A stretch of DNA of 64,000 bases from Chitinophagales bacterium (GCA_019694955.1 JAIBAX010000009.1:42007-106006); one strand, 5' to 3'; positions 19,418 through 29,570 are shown, numbered from the stretch's first letter. Numbers and translations are program-made. Notes: generated from the letters alone by a model not told the origin.

Positions 19418-19491
19418 CGGTCCGGACGGGACTCGAACCCGCGACCCCGTGCGTGACAGGCACGTATTCTAACCAACTGAACTACCGAACC
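19418..19491 (-). tRNA. tRNA-Asp (GTC)
   Basis: 74 nt, cloverleaf readable by eye. The acceptor GGTTCGG pairs with CCGGACC (one G-U), discriminator base G as expected for Asp. The anticodon loop CTGTCAC gives anticodon GTC. The T-loop is GGGTTCGAGTCCC. The 3' CCA is not encoded (GCAA follows the stem), as usual in Bacteroidota. The gene is followed at once by its own terminator and stands alone. Confidence 0.95.
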
Positions 19492-19693
19492 TCGCTGCTT
19501 TATAGCGGGTGCAAATATATAAACATTAATTCTAAATTCCAACCAACATCTTTATATTTTTTTTGTACTAAATTATGATGTGTTCCTATTTGGAGGTAAA
19601 ATTGAATAAAATGAGTTTTTTGTGAAGATTTTTCTTCATAAATGCAACCAAAATACTTATATTTATCTCCTAATCTTTAAATAATCTTAATTT

Positions 19694-20767
19694 ATGAAAG
19701 GTATGAAAAAAATAATCTTCCCCGTATTGACTTTACTGGTACTCTTCAGCAGTTGCCAAAAAGAAAAAAGCCTAAGTCCTGAGTCTCAGCGCTTGGCTAC
19801 AAATGTTACTAAGATAAACTTCGCATCTTGTATGTTGCAGTCGATTAAGCCTAAAAATTCTTTGAAAAGAATAGTAGAGGCAGAGCCGCAAGTTATGATT
19901 TGGGGTGGTGATAATATCTATGCTGACTTTCTTGCCATTGCACCGAGCAATTTTTCTTTTATGAAAGCTCAGTATAATATTCTGAGTAGAGATCCTGATT
20001 TTCAAGCGGTTAAAAGTGCAGTTCCGAATCATTTGGCAACATGGGATGATCACGATTATGGACAAAATGACGGCACTGCCAATAACCCGATTAAGGCTGC
20101 CGCAAGAAAGCTTTTCTGCGATTTTTGGGGCGAACCGGCAAATAGCGTTAGAAGGACCAACCCAGGCGGTATTTATACTTCTTATGAAATGGGTGATGAG
20201 GAACATAGGGTTCAATTTATCATGTTAGACCTTCGTTGGAGGCAATCCAATCACACTGGTACTTCAGTTGGAGGATATCCAGAAAACAATGACCCTAATA
20301 AGGTGATGATGAGCCAAGATCAATGGAATTGGTTGAAAGCCGAACTACAGAAGCCGGCAAAAGTTCGTTTCATCGTTTCCAGCTTACAATTCAGTGCTTC
20401 CTATAATGGTGGTGAAGCATGGTCTGTATATCCTAAGCAAGTGGAAAAGATGCAAAACCTAATCGCTGAAACACAGGCCAATGGTGTGGTTTTCCTTTCC
20501 GGTGATGTGCATTTTGCCGATATCAGCAAAAGAGACCCGGAAAATACATATCCATTATATGACCTTACTTCAAGTGGTATTACACATCAGGAAGATAAAC
20601 CTTATGATAATGCCAACCGTATATCAGGGCCATACACACAATTAAATTATGGCGAAATAAACATCAACTGGGATGTGACACCTGTTCAAATTTCCTTAGA
20701 AGCACATGACCAATGGGGTGCAATAAAATGTCAAAAAGTCGTTTCCTTAGACGAAATTAGTTTCTAA
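19694..20767 (+). CDS. PhoD-like alkaline phosphatase/phosphodiesterase lipoprotein (copy 2)
   Basis: 357 aa. Lipobox LFSSC. Paralogue of the 13655 gene with the same motif order: INFASCMLQS, MIWGGDNIYAD, LATWDDHDYGQND, FIMLDLRW, FIVSSLQFS, FLSGDVHFADIS, and LTSSGITHQED. The metal ligands are intact. Monocistronic, with its own terminator 20 bp after the stop. Unlike copy 1 it is not linked to the GH5/GMC genes and lacks the TTATGCGYAA sites, so it is probably under different control. Confidence 0.85.
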   Translation: MKGMKKIIFPVLTLLVLFSSCQKEKSLSPESQRLATNVTKINFASCMLQSIKPKNSLKRIVEAEPQVMIWGGDNIYADFLAIAPSNFSFMKAQYNILSRDPDFQAVKSAVPNHLATWDDHDYGQNDGTANNPIKAAARKLFCDFWGEPANSVRRTNPGGIYTSYEMGDEEHRVQFIMLDLRWRQSNHTGTSVGGYPENNDPNKVMMSQDQWNWLKAELQKPAKVRFIVSSLQFSASYNGGEAWSVYPKQVEKMQNLIAETQANGVVFLSGDVHFADISKRDPENTYPLYDLTSSGITHQEDKPYDNANRISGPYTQLNYGEININWDVTPVQISLEAHDQWGAIKCQKVVSLDEISF

Positions 20768-20787
20768 ATATCAATGAAATAAATGAT

Positions 20788-20816
20788 AAAAGGCTGTCCG
20801 TTCGACAGCCTTTTTT
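20788..20816 (+). terminator. Rho-independent terminator after PhoD-like copy 2
   Basis: Stem AAAAGGCTGTC / GACAGCCTTTT with loop cgttc and a T6 run. Confidence 0.9.
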
Positions 20817-20857
20817 ATTTCTAACATTTTTTAGCGTGTAATCATCATTTTATACTT

Positions 20858-20865
20858 TAATTTTG
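20858..20865 (+). promoter_or_regulatory. -7 promoter box TAATTTTG of accA, leaderless geometry
   Basis: TAATTTTG fits TAnnTTTG and ends 4 nt before the accA ATG (20870), giving no room for a leader or ribosome-binding site. Confidence 0.55.
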
Positions 20866-20869
20866 CAGT

Positions 20870-21814
20870 ATGGTTTTTTTAGATTTTGAAAAGCCGATTG
20901 CTGAATTGTACCAACAATTGGAGAAATTAACAGTAGCTCAAAAAAAACATCCCGATCTTCATGTGGATGCCATCAAGATATTGCAGGAAAAGATGGATGC
21001 TAAACGCAAAGAAATTTATGACAACCTCACAAGATGGCAGAAAGTCCAGGTGGCAAGACATCCGGAGCGCCCATATACATTACAATACTTACGTGTTATT
21101 TGTGATGAATTTATAGAACTACACGGCGATAGAAATTATAAAGATGATAAAGCCATTGTTGGTGGGTTATGCAAAATGGGGGATATGTCTTTTATGGCTG
21201 TGGGTCATCAGAAAGGCACCAACACAAAAATGCGGCAGTATCGTAATTTTGGCATGCCAAATCCGGAAGGATACCGCAAGGCACTACGCCTTATGAAGTT
21301 GGCAGAGAAATTTGCTATTCCCGTTGTAACGTTTATTGATACACCGGGAGCATATCCGGGAATTGAAGCAGAGGAGCGTGGACAAGCAGAAGCAATTGCC
21401 AGAAATCTCTTTGAAATGGCGAGGCTCAAAACACCCATTATTACCTTTGTTATCGGTGAAGGCGCTTCTGGTGGCGCACTGGGTATAGGCGTTTCAGACA
21501 AAACTTTTATGTTAGAACATACTTGGTACAGCGTGATTAGTCCAGAGAGTTGCAGTAGTATATTGTGGCGCAATTGGGAGAATAAAGAGAAAGCAGCAGA
21601 AGCCCTAAAGTTGACAGCACAGGATAATCTTTCATTCGGATTGATTGACGGAATACTACAAGAACCTGTCGGTGGGGCGCATACAGATCTTAATAAAATG
21701 GCTCATTCCATCAAACATAAAATCATGGACGAGTTAGAATTATTAGGGAAGCTAAGTGTTGAGCAACTCTTACATAAGCGTATTCAGAAGTACGAATCCA
21801 TGGGTACATTGTAA
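20870..21814 (+). CDS. accA: Acetyl-CoA carboxylase carboxyltransferase subunit alpha
   Basis: 314 aa, standard length. It carries [50 protein letters not shown], and [14 protein letters not shown], the crotonase-fold signatures of AccA. With AccD it transfers the carboxyl group from biotin-BCCP to acetyl-CoA, the first committed step of fatty-acid synthesis. accD is not in the window, which is normal for this phylum. A DUF6913-type gene and dapA follow on the same strand. Confidence 0.97.
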   Translation: MVFLDFEKPIAELYQQLEKLTVAQKKHPDLHVDAIKILQEKMDAKRKEIYDNLTRWQKVQVARHPERPYTLQYLRVICDEFIELHGDRNYKDDKAIVGGLCKMGDMSFMAVGHQKGTNTKMRQYRNFGMPNPEGYRKALRLMKLAEKFAIPVVTFIDTPGAYPGIEAEERGQAEAIARNLFEMARLKTPIITFVIGEGASGGALGIGVSDKTFMLEHTWYSVISPESCSSILWRNWENKEKAAEALKLTAQDNLSFGLIDGILQEPVGGAHTDLNKMAHSIKHKIMDELELLGKLSVEQLLHKRIQKYESMGTL

Positions 21815-21869
21815 TTTCAGCATAGGAAGCCGAGCGCATTCTAACCATTTTAACGTAACTTTGCTACAT

Positions 21870-22391
21870 ATGAATTTTAAAGACTATATCAGATTAAAGG
21901 CTATATCGAGATTTATTCGTAGAAATTTCAATACGCATGAACATGAACGGAAACCGGTAACGCTAGAGAGCGCCCAACTAATCGGCATTATTTTTCATGG
22001 GGATAAGTATGAAGAAATGCTGGCCGCCATGGAATATGCAAAGAAACTAAATGGTTTTAAGAAAAATGTCAAGCTGCTCGGATATATTGATCAAAAGAAA
22101 ATTGTCGAATCATATCCTTTTCCATTTTTTAGCAAAAAGGACCTAAACTGGTTGAAACGCCCTTCCTGTCAGCAGGTGGATAGTTTTATCAATATCGAAT
22201 TTGATATACTCATTAACCTATCGACCTATGTTACGCCACCACTAGAATTTATAGCCGGATCGTCAAAAGCGAGGTTTAGAGTGGGTTTATATACAGAAAC
22301 AAAACTTCCTCATTACGATTTCTTAATACATATTTCTGAAAATCCTTCCGTAGAAAAGCTAATTTCGAACATTGAGACTTATTTGAGGTAA
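21870..22391 (+). CDS. DUF6913-type conserved protein, function unknown
   Basis: 173 aa from ATG 21870. A TAACTTTG box ends 6 nt upstream of that ATG, and the long N-terminal extension back into accA is rejected for that reason. It has basic N-terminal helices (KAISRFIRRNF) followed by an alpha/beta domain: LIGIIFHGDKYEEML, VKLLGYID, and FDILINLSTYVTPPLEFIAGSS. This resembles the DUF6913 proteins found beside dapA in other Bacteroidota (recognised from memory, not searched). The strand pattern suggests a glycosyltransferase-B-like half domain, but no catalytic residues are evident. It lies 4 bp before dapA, so the two are co-transcribed. Confidence 0.65.
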   Translation: MNFKDYIRLKAISRFIRRNFNTHEHERKPVTLESAQLIGIIFHGDKYEEMLAAMEYAKKLNGFKKNVKLLGYIDQKKIVESYPFPFFSKKDLNWLKRPSCQQVDSFINIEFDILINLSTYVTPPLEFIAGSSKARFRVGLYTETKLPHYDFLIHISENPSVEKLISNIETYLR

Positions 22392-22395
22392 AAAT

Positions 22396-23319
22396 ATGAG
22401 TAAAATGAATTTTAGCGGTGTTGGTGTTGCTTTGGTTACACCCTTTAATGAGAAAAAGGAAATTAATTACAACGAGTTTGAAAAGGTTTGTAATTATGTA
22501 ATTGAGAATGGCGTAGATTATCTGGTTGTTTTAGGAACAACAGGAGAGTCTGTGGTACTTTCTAAAAAGGAAAAACAAGATCTCATTAAAGCCACTGTTG
22601 CCGTTGCCAAAGGCAAAGTGCCTGTTGTTGCCGGATTTGGTGGCAATAATACCTATAAGATAGCAGATGAACTAAAGAGTTATGAATTAGAAGGTGTGGA
22701 TGCCGTTCTGAGTGTAAGCCCGTCATATAATAAGCCCACACAAGAGGGTATTTATGAACATTATAAAGTGATCGCAAACTCCACGGATCTTCCTATCATA
22801 TTGTACAATGTACCAAGTAGAACAGCTAGTAATATTCGGGCAACTACGACATTGCAGTTAGCACATGAGTTTAAAAATATTATCGGTATAAAAGAAGCTA
22901 CCAATGATTGGAATCAGATAACAGAACTATGTAGAAATAAACCGGAAGGTTTTTTCCTAATTTCCGGAGATGATAAATTGGCACTTCCAGAAATTAGCAT
23001 TGGTTTCGATGGCGTAATATCTGTAATTGCAAATGCCACGCCAAGATTATTTAGTACCATGATACATAGAGGCATGGCAAAAGATTTTGAAGGCGCAAGA
23101 AGTATATTGTTTGAATTAGATGAACTTATCACAATGCTGTTTGAACAAGGCAACCCCGCAGGCGTAAAATGTGCTTTAGAACATCTTGGTATTTGTAAAG
23201 ACGAACTCAGGCTGCCACTCATGCCGGTAAATTACGATTTACGCAGAAGAATGGGCGTGAAAATCGCCAACCTAACCAGAGAATTTGAAAGACTTATTGG
23301 AGAGAAGTTGTCAGCATAG
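22396..23319 (+). CDS. dapA: 4-hydroxy-tetrahydrodipicolinate synthase
   Basis: 307 aa. Class I aldolase barrel with VVLGTTGESVVLSKKEK, Tyr137 in IILYNVPSRT, and the Schiff-base Lys166 in IIGIKEATND. It condenses pyruvate with aspartate semialdehyde in the lysine/diaminopimelate pathway in the cytosol. Co-transcribed with the preceding small gene (4-bp gap). The stop codon lies inside the first arm of a hairpin (23311-23345). Confidence 0.97.
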   Translation: MSKMNFSGVGVALVTPFNEKKEINYNEFEKVCNYVIENGVDYLVVLGTTGESVVLSKKEKQDLIKATVAVAKGKVPVVAGFGGNNTYKIADELKSYELEGVDAVLSVSPSYNKPTQEGIYEHYKVIANSTDLPIILYNVPSRTASNIRATTTLQLAHEFKNIIGIKEATNDWNQITELCRNKPEGFFLISGDDKLALPEISIGFDGVISVIANATPRLFSTMIHRGMAKDFEGARSILFELDELITMLFEQGNPAGVKCALEHLGICKDELRLPLMPVNYDLRRRMGVKIANLTREFERLIGEKLSA

Positions 23320-23451
23320 CCAACCTCCGAGGTTGATTATGCTGAGATAAATTCTTGTAATACGCTGATTATCAATGTTTATAAATAATAAAAGCGCAAA
23401 ATAGCAGGAACTATTTTGCGCATTTTAACGTCAACCCTCGAGGTTATCTCA
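23311..23451. repeat. Cluster of nested hairpins with CAACCTC-type palindromes
   Basis: TCAGCATA (23311-23318) pairs with TATGCTGA (23338-23345) around the palindrome CAACCTCCGAGGTTG (23321-23335). A second copy of the palindrome family, AACCCTCGAGGTT, lies at 23433-23445. TGAGATAA (23343-23350) and TTATCTCA (23444-23451) form a further outer inverted pair. Between dapA and fumC, which converge. Related copies occur at 52.2-52.4 kb. Confidence 0.7.
23394..23421. terminator. Hairpin, possible bidirectional terminator between dapA and fumC
   Basis: GCGCAAAATAG pairs with CTATTTTGCGC around cagga. The flanking T-tract is weak (attttaa), so termination efficiency is uncertain. Confidence 0.55.
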
Positions 23452-23459
23452 TACCAATT

Positions 23460-23541
23460 TATAAATTAGTCCATTCATAAAACCAAATTCCCTGTTCTCG
23501 TGTCGACACGAGAACACGCGTGGACTACTTTATAAATCATG
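23460..23541. repeat. Interspersed palindromic element, copy A
   Basis: Its core is a 22-bp perfect palindrome at 23494-23515 (arms GTTCTCGTGTC / GACACGAGAAC). It lies within outer arms TAGTCCA (23467-23473) and TGGACTA (23521-23527). A related copy lies in the opposite orientation at 63851-63932, about 85% identical by eye. The element ends a few bases before the fumC stop. Confidence 0.75.
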
Positions 23542-23547
23542 CTGTTA

Positions 23548-24942
23548 TTATCTTCCAATCATATCTTCCGGTTTTACCCACTCGTCAAATTCTTCTGAAG
23601 TAAGGTAACCTAATTCAACGGCTGTTTCTTTGAGTGTTTGCCCTTTTTTGTGAGCCGTTTGCGCAATTTCCGCTGCTTTATAATAACCGATTTTAGTATT
23701 CAGTGCCGTCACCAACATGAGTGAATTATCTAAATTTCTTTTGATATTTTCATGTAAAGGCTCAATTCCAACGGCGCATTTGTCATTGAAGGAAACACAC
23801 ACATCACCAATCAGTCTGGCAGAGTGGAGGAAATTGTATATCATCACCGGTTTAAAGACATTCAATTCAAAATGACCATTCGAACCACCAATATTGATGG
23901 CTACATCATTGCCCAATACTTGTGCTGCCACCATCGTCATAGCTTCACATTGGGTCGGATTTACTTTGCCGGGCATGATGGAGGAGCCGGGTTCATTATC
24001 CGGGATAAAAATTTCCCCAATGCCACAACGTGGACCGGATGACAACATCCTCACATCGTTGCCGATTTTCATCAATGAAACGGCAACAGTCTTGAGTGCC
24101 CCATGTGCCTCAACAATGGCATCATGTGCCGCCAATGCTTCAAACTTGTTTTCTGCCGTAATAAAAGGTAGGCCCGTTAAGTTGGCAATATGCTTAGCTA
24201 CGTTTTCGGAATAGCCTTTAGGTGTATTGATACCGGTGCCTACTGCCGTTCCACCAAGTGCCAACTCAGCGAGATGCGCGAGCGTGTTTTTAATAGCACG
24301 CAAGCCATGATCCAACTGAGCAGCATAACCACTGAATTCCTGACCCAATGTCAGCGGCGTCGCGTCCATGAAGTGTGTACGACCAATTTTTACAATATCT
24401 TTAAAATTTTCTGCTTTCGCCTTCAAGGTGTCGCGAAGTTTTTCAATGCCGGGAATCGTCCTTTCTATTAAAATCTTATATGCCGCTATATGCATAGCAG
24501 TTGGAAAGGTGTCGTTCGAAGATTGCGATTTATTGACATCATCATTGGGGTGAACGGCTTTTTTCTCGTCTGTTAACTGTCCTCCCTGAATGACATGTGC
24601 ACGATAGGCAATGACTTCATTGACATTCATATTGCTTTGTGTACCACTACCTGTTTGCCACACTACTAAAGGGAATTGGTCGTTTAATTTTCCTGCCAAA
24701 ATCTCATCACAAACTTGTGCAATGAGGTCGCATTTTTCTTTTGGCAAAACCCCTGCATCGAAATTTGTCAAAGCCGCACCTTTTTTTAGGTAAGCAAACG
24801 CTTCGATGATTTCTTTAGGCATTTTGTTGATATCTTGCGCAATTTGGAAATTCTCTATCGAGCGTTGAGTTTGCGCACCCCAATAAACATCAGCAGGAAC
24901 TTGCACCTGCCCCATCGTGTCTTTTTCAATTCTGTATTGCAT
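23548..24942 (-). CDS. fumC: Class II fumarate hydratase
   Basis: 464 aa. Oxygen-stable FumC/aspartase superfamily with [32 protein letters not shown], and the signature [16 protein letters not shown] that carries the mobile loop. It interconverts fumarate and malate in the citric acid cycle. Single gene, convergent with dapA. The 36-bp gap to the Fic gene upstream allows either a promoter of its own or read-through. Confidence 0.97.
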   Translation of the reverse strand: MQYRIEKDTMGQVQVPADVYWGAQTQRSIENFQIAQDINKMPKEIIEAFAYLKKGAALTNFDAGVLPKEKCDLIAQVCDEILAGKLNDQFPLVVWQTGSGTQSNMNVNEVIAYRAHVIQGGQLTDEKKAVHPNDDVNKSQSSNDTFPTAMHIAAYKILIERTIPGIEKLRDTLKAKAENFKDIVKIGRTHFMDATPLTLGQEFSGYAAQLDHGLRAIKNTLAHLAELALGGTAVGTGINTPKGYSENVAKHIANLTGLPFITAENKFEALAAHDAIVEAHGALKTVAVSLMKIGNDVRMLSSGPRCGIGEIFIPDNEPGSSIMPGKVNPTQCEAMTMVAAQVLGNDVAINIGGSNGHFELNVFKPVMIYNFLHSARLIGDVCVSFNDKCAVGIEPLHENIKRNLDNSLMLVTALNTKIGYYKAAEIAQTAHKKGQTLKETAVELGYLTSEEFDEWVKPEDMIGR

Positions 24943-24977
24943 ATTTTTGTAATTAGTACTGAGTATTTAGTAATTAG

Positions 24978-26342
24978 TTATTTAGAATGTTGTTTGATTT
25001 CGTTTAAGATGTCTTTCATGATGTTATTGACAAAATCGTTGATTTCTTGTTCTGTAAGTGGTTCGTTATAGTATTTGGCTAAGGAATTGTTTTCATAATC
25101 GATAACAAACTGAAATTTACCAAGGGTTATTTTTAAATCAATGCGTTTCATCGGAAAAGGATTTGACTTAAATCCTTCTAAGACGAACGAAATCATAGAA
25201 ATTTCATTATCTAAACTGTTTTTGAAAAAATTATACACTTGCTCAACGTCATTTACGCTATTTTCAAATAAATAATCTCCTGTATTGGGCGCCCATCTTT
25301 TATGAAAAGTAATATAATTTACTTCAAACTTTAAAAAAAGTTCTGCAAGGGTATTAAGTTTTGAAAATAATCTTACATATAATTTGTCAACAGAGTCTGT
25401 AAGCCTTGCATTTAACAAATCTGTACGCTTAGGCGCTCTCTCTATTATCTTTTTATCCAAACCTTTCTTCAACAAGGCTATTTCCTTGTCGATATCCGTT
25501 TCTTCTTCGATACTTTCTCCTTTAATGGCTTTTAGTTGTAGGGATAAGCTATGCTTTGTCAGGTTCGCCAAATATTCAATTAATGGAATATATTGTTGGG
25601 CATCGGCTTGAGATAAAACGCTATAATAGTTGTTTTTATCTTCGTTTTTTATGACAATCGGTAAATAACGATATTTCATCAAAATGAGGTTCATCAATAT
25701 CCTGCCTAATCTACCATTGCCATCATCAAACGGATGTATCGCAACGAATTGATGATGAAATAAACTTGCGAAAACAATCGGATGAACTTTGTCATTGTCT
25801 TTACAAGCGTGGTACCATTGCATGAGTTCACCCATTAAAATGGGTGTTTCTTCCGGAGTGGCATAATAGTGCATTTCTCCAGTTCTAGTTTTAACACTAT
25901 TGGGTGTCGTTTTATATTCTCCTAAGGAAATTCGTTTCTTTGTTGGCTGACCGTCGGTTGTAATGGCATCAACATCGTATGCTTCCACTAGAATTATTTT
26001 ATGTAGGGTGCGAATATCAGTTTCGGAGATGTCTCTATCGTCTTTTATGATGTCTAATAAGAAATTTATGGCATCGTTATGTCCTTTAATATCTAAATGG
26101 TCTTTCAATGTTTTGCCTTTAGCAGTAATGCCATGCATTAAAAATGCTACTGTTTCACCATAATTCAGCTGATTGCCTTCGATGGCATTTGAATGATAAT
26201 TCCAGTCTAATTTAATTTTTTGAAAAACACGAAACTGAACCTCTTTATTCAATGGTTCATGTTGTGCAATAGCAGTATTTAATTCGTCTACTTCCCGAAT
26301 GATGGGTAAGTTGCTTAATGCTATGGCTGTCTGTATTTTCAA
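24978..26342 (-). CDS. Fic-family AMP-transferase, self-inhibited (class II type)
   Basis: 454 aa. The Fic core HPFDDGNGR (203-211) has all catalytic residues. An N-terminal inhibitory helix carries SNAIEG (51-56), the [S/T]xxxE[G/N] motif that blocks ATP binding in class II Fic proteins. About 200 C-terminal residues, predicted helical, may bind DNA or partners. Such proteins AMPylate target proteins in the cytosol. The apparent start is TTG at 26342, but TAACTTTG, a promoter-like box, overlaps it, so the true start may be slightly downstream. No antitoxin gene is adjacent, consistent with built-in inhibition. Confidence 0.88.
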   Translation of the reverse strand: MKIQTAIALSNLPIIREVDELNTAIAQHEPLNKEVQFRVFQKIKLDWNYHSNAIEGNQLNYGETVAFLMHGITAKGKTLKDHLDIKGHNDAINFLLDIIKDDRDISETDIRTLHKIILVEAYDVDAITTDGQPTKKRISLGEYKTTPNSVKTRTGEMHYYATPEETPILMGELMQWYHACKDNDKVHPIVFASLFHHQFVAIHPFDDGNGRLGRILMNLILMKYRYLPIVIKNEDKNNYYSVLSQADAQQYIPLIEYLANLTKHSLSLQLKAIKGESIEEETDIDKEIALLKKGLDKKIIERAPKRTDLLNARLTDSVDKLYVRLFSKLNTLAELFLKFEVNYITFHKRWAPNTGDYLFENSVNDVEQVYNFFKNSLDNEISMISFVLEGFKSNPFPMKRIDLKITLGKFQFVIDYENNSLAKYYNEPLTEQEINDFVNNIMKDILNEIKQHSK

Positions 26343-26374
26343 AGTTAAAATAATTATAAACCTACAAATTAAAT

Positions 26375-27007
26375 CTATCCTGCCATCATGACTCCTTCAA
26401 ATGTAAGTTTTCCATTTTTCATCTTAAACATAAAAACAACAGCACTCTCACCACTGGTTTCCTCGCTATCTTCAATGAAGTAGGTAGCATTTAAATATAG
26501 ACTCAATATTTGGTCGTGTTCTTCAAATGAGGCAGACGTCGTATAAACAGCATTGTCGCCTTTTCTCTTCCATTCAGGAGAAGCAGCATATTGATTGAGC
26601 AATAAAGAGTCGCTTTTTAGGGGCAATAACCCTTTGATAAAATCCTGCGGAAAAAGTGCTGTATAAGATTTTATAAATTCCTCCTTCGTGACAATATTTA
26701 CTTCCCTTCCTGACATAAACTGACCAGCATTGAATAATCCCGTCGATTGGTCATCTGTCAAAGGAAAATCAAAAAATGATTGTAGCTCTTCCATATTGTT
26801 TTGGTACAAAGCATCTCTCAAGCGTTTGAATTCAGTAATCCACATGGGATATTCTTTTTTACTTTCCGCAGAAACATTTGTTGATATTTGTTCTGAGGTT
26901 GGAGCAACTGCATCAATGGCAGGTGTCGTAGGTGTGGAATGGCTTTTGCAGGAAAGAAAACCCACACAAGCAAAACAAAGGATTCGCAAGATTAATAGCA
27001 GCTTCAT
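26375..27007 (-). CDS. Lipoprotein of unknown function
   Basis: 210 aa from ATG 27007, chosen because it begins a lipoprotein signal (MKLLLILRILCFACVGFLSC) and avoids overlapping the enoyl-CoA hydratase gene; a longer start would add 25 charged residues. After a Thr/Pro/Ala-rich linker there is one globular domain with LRDALYQNNMEELQSFFDFPL and SGESAVVFMFKMKNGKLTFEGV, a pattern common in small envelope lipoproteins with an NTF2-like fold. No enzyme motif recognised. It is 19 bp downstream of the hydratase and probably co-transcribed with it. Confidence 0.65.
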   Translation of the reverse strand: MKLLLILRILCFACVGFLSCKSHSTPTTPAIDAVAPTSEQISTNVSAESKKEYPMWITEFKRLRDALYQNNMEELQSFFDFPLTDDQSTGLFNAGQFMSGREVNIVTKEEFIKSYTALFPQDFIKGLLPLKSDSLLLNQYAASPEWKRKGDNAVYTTSASFEEHDQILSLYLNATYFIEDSEETSGESAVVFMFKMKNGKLTFEGVMMAG

Positions 27008-27026
27008 AACTTTATAATATAATACT

Positions 27027-27806
27027 TTATACACCTTTAAAATTTGCCTTTCTCTTCTCCAAAAACGCACTTGTGCCTTCAATCACATCTGTAGACGTGA
27101 ATAAACCACCGAATGCTTTTGCTTCTTCCGAAAAGCCATCTTTAGTTTCGTCAAAAAATGCATTCGCACATCGAATGACTGCGGCAATGGCTAAAGGACC
27201 TTTAGTGCCGATTTTCGCTATAATGGTCGCTGCTTTTTCCAATAATTCTTCCTGCGCAACCACATGATTCAGCAATCCAAGATTCAAGGCAGTGGTAGCA
27301 TCTATCATATCCGCTGTCATCAGCAACTCAAGTGCTTTTCCTTTTCCGATGTACTGAATCAGTCTTTGTGTACCACCATAGCCGGGAATGATGCCAAGGT
27401 TTACTTCCGGTTGTCCGAATTTTGCCTTCTCAGTGCCAATTCTAATATGACATGCCATGGCCAATTCACAACCTCCACCCAAAGCAAAGCCGTTTACACA
27501 AGCAATTACCGGCACGGATAAGCGTTCAATTCTAAAGAATAACTGCTGTCCGTTGCGTGCCAATTCTTCTGAGGCATCTACACTCAATCCTTGAAATTCT
27601 GAAATATCTGCACCTGCAACAAAGGCTTTATCACCACTTCCCGTTACAATTACGCCTTTAAGCCCCTGAGTTTGCTCAATAGCATCTAAGGCCTCACTAA
27701 TTTCTTTCAAAGTAGCCTGATTGAGTGCATTTAATTTATCAGGACGGTTAATTGTCAGGGTAGCAATGTCTTCCGAAAAAGTCAATAGTATGTTTTCAAA
27801 CGCCAT
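27027..27806 (-). CDS. Enoyl-CoA hydratase/isomerase family protein
   Basis: 259 aa from ATG 27806; a start 42 bp upstream adds basic residues and lies above the TATATTTG box (15 bp before the chosen ATG). Crotonase fold with the oxyanion-hole motifs AFVAGADISEFQGL and NGFALGGGCELAMACHIR, and GQPEVNLGIIPGYGGTQRL, which contains the catalytic Glu pair region. It hydrates 2-enoyl-CoA in beta-oxidation or butanoate metabolism. No other fatty-acid genes are adjacent. Confidence 0.92.
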   Translation of the reverse strand: MAFENILLTFSEDIATLTINRPDKLNALNQATLKEISEALDAIEQTQGLKGVIVTGSGDKAFVAGADISEFQGLSVDASEELARNGQQLFFRIERLSVPVIACVNGFALGGGCELAMACHIRIGTEKAKFGQPEVNLGIIPGYGGTQRLIQYIGKGKALELLMTADMIDATTALNLGLLNHVVAQEELLEKAATIIAKIGTKGPLAIAAVIRCANAFFDETKDGFSEEAKAFGGLFTSTDVIEGTSAFLEKRKANFKGV

Positions 27807-27961
27807 GTATAATTTTTTTCGCAAATATACCTGTTTTATTACCTTCAATGAAGTTAATTTTATACATCCTATGCACTTTTCAGTCTTATTTCCCTAAAAT
27901 GTGCACAATTGAATGTCTCAATGAAAGGAAAATCTTTAATTTTGTAGTCAACTATTAATCA

Positions 27962-29479
27962 ATGATGACCAAAGCTTTAAAAATTGCAGGCGTATTAATT
28001 GTAGCCGCTCTTTCTTGTTGGATGACTTCTAAGTATGTCTATCAAAATACTGGAGAGGATAAAACATATAAGTATCACTGGGACGAGCGTATTTGGACGA
28101 GTGCTGCTATTGCTGATTACCACATGTTTTTCAGGGATTATCAGCGAAAATTTTCTGAGATGGACTCATGGTTCACTACTTTCGCTATTGAGGAAGGTAT
28201 TGATACTTCCAAGATGGCACCAGACGAAAAGCAATGGTACGACCGCAATATGTGGACTGCTGGATGGAAGGCACATACTATTGGGAAGTACTTCATGGGT
28301 TTTATGGCGGTAAATTTTGGCGGAAAAACCGATCCGCAAGGTTATTTTTATAGTTTCGACAACCCTGAACATAAAGGTAAAACACCGGGCGCGTATACGC
28401 CAGACAAACTAGTCCAACTGGCACGTTGGCCAAATACCATCATGAACATATTGACTATATTGCTCGTATTCTTTATCGGATGGCGGTATTTCCATTATAT
28501 AGTTGGGTTTGTCGGGGCGCTGATTTTATCGGTAAACAAGAACCTGTTTCAAGTAAGTAATATGGCAGGAGTGGATGCTGGGGGCTTGTTTTTCTCTACG
28601 CTCACCATCACGTTGGCATTATTGTATTTGGAGCAATTGAAAAAGCAAAATACAAAAATGGTATATGTGCTAAGTGTACTCATTGGAATCAGTTTTCCTA
28701 TTGCTGTTGGATGGAAATTTAGTGCTGCCTTGGTAGGTTATATTGCGATTGCCGTATTTATGATCTTGGCAACGATGCTTTTGCTGAGGTATGTCAACCC
28801 TCCTGTAGAAAAGAAAGTACAACCGGCGGCTGCAAATTTAAACAAAAGCAAAAAAGAAGTGAAAAGGAAGCCAGTATTCACGCAAGACTTGGGTGCTATC
28901 CAAAAAATACGCCAAGAGACTTTGCAGACATTTATGAAAATGGGTATTTCTGCGGCTATCATTGCCGTTTTAACATGGGTTATTTTTATATATTCCAATC
29001 CCATACTATATACAAACCCCATCAAAAAGGTAAAGGTGATTAACGAATCCGTAGAAGAATTCTTTAGACGAAGGGCAAATGCGCAAGGTACTATTCACCT
29101 TATGAATCATAAAGATCAGGCGTTTACGCTTTTGGTGAAGCGAAACTTCTTGAATGAAGATCCTAAGGGTGTTTATCATGGCACAATTGGGTCATATCTG
29201 CCATTTAAATATAATTTCTTAGATGGACTGCTGTTTTTGAGTGGTTTGATATTGATTTCTATCAGTGGGTTATCAAAATCTTTTAAAGAAAGAACCGTAA
29301 GTCCAGACCTACTTATCGCTATCAGTACCGTCATCCTCTTGTGGGGAACGGTGGACTTCCTTTGGGCGGATTTTAACAGATATTATATTCCTTTTTATCC
29401 TATGGGTGCGATAGTGAGTGGGTACGCTATTTGGTATATTTTTAATAAATTCAAGGTTTCGGCAAAGAAAGCAGCATAA
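27962..29479 (+). CDS. GT-C type membrane glycosyltransferase (PMT/ArnT-like)
   Basis: 505 aa, about 9-10 predicted membrane helices. The first periplasmic loop has YHWDERIWTSAAIADY, with the acidic D-E pair expected of GT-C enzymes that use polyprenyl-phosphate sugars. The helices around 155-260 (TIMNILTILLVFFIGWRYF, VGFVGALILSVNKNLFQVSN) match PMT-family topology. A Lys-rich cytoplasmic loop sits at about 285-310. Start ATG ATG at 27962. A TAATTTTG box lies 17 nt upstream. Acceptor unknown; protein or lipid glycosylation is inference. It is the last core gene before the accessory island. Confidence 0.7.
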   Translation: MMTKALKIAGVLIVAALSCWMTSKYVYQNTGEDKTYKYHWDERIWTSAAIADYHMFFRDYQRKFSEMDSWFTTFAIEEGIDTSKMAPDEKQWYDRNMWTAGWKAHTIGKYFMGFMAVNFGGKTDPQGYFYSFDNPEHKGKTPGAYTPDKLVQLARWPNTIMNILTILLVFFIGWRYFHYIVGFVGALILSVNKNLFQVSNMAGVDAGGLFFSTLTITLALLYLEQLKKQNTKMVYVLSVLIGISFPIAVGWKFSAALVGYIAIAVFMILATMLLLRYVNPPVEKKVQPAAANLNKSKKEVKRKPVFTQDLGAIQKIRQETLQTFMKMGISAAIIAVLTWVIFIYSNPILYTNPIKKVKVINESVEEFFRRRANAQGTIHLMNHKDQAFTLLVKRNFLNEDPKGVYHGTIGSYLPFKYNFLDGLLFLSGLILISISGLSKSFKERTVSPDLLIAISTVILLWGTVDFLWADFNRYYIPFYPMGAIVSGYAIWYIFNKFKVSAKKAA

Positions 29480-29537
29480 GTGAGGCTTATCATATGTTGT
29501 TGAAGAATTTTTTTTATTTTTGTTAAAGAAATAAAAC

Positions 29538-29570
29538 GCTACTTTGTAGCGGGTATATATAAGTTGTGCG
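29538..29570 (+). repeat. Left boundary of the cassette-like island (GTTGTGCG word)
   Basis: A small hairpin GCTAC-ttt-GTAGC (29538-29550) is followed by AAGTTGTGCGTC. GTTGTGCG (29563-29570) is the exact reverse complement of CGCACAAC, found at the end of the PHP-ATPase module (31923-31930) and after the orphan antitoxin-like gene (35990-35997). This looks like the 3' half of an attC-like site. Confidence 0.45.
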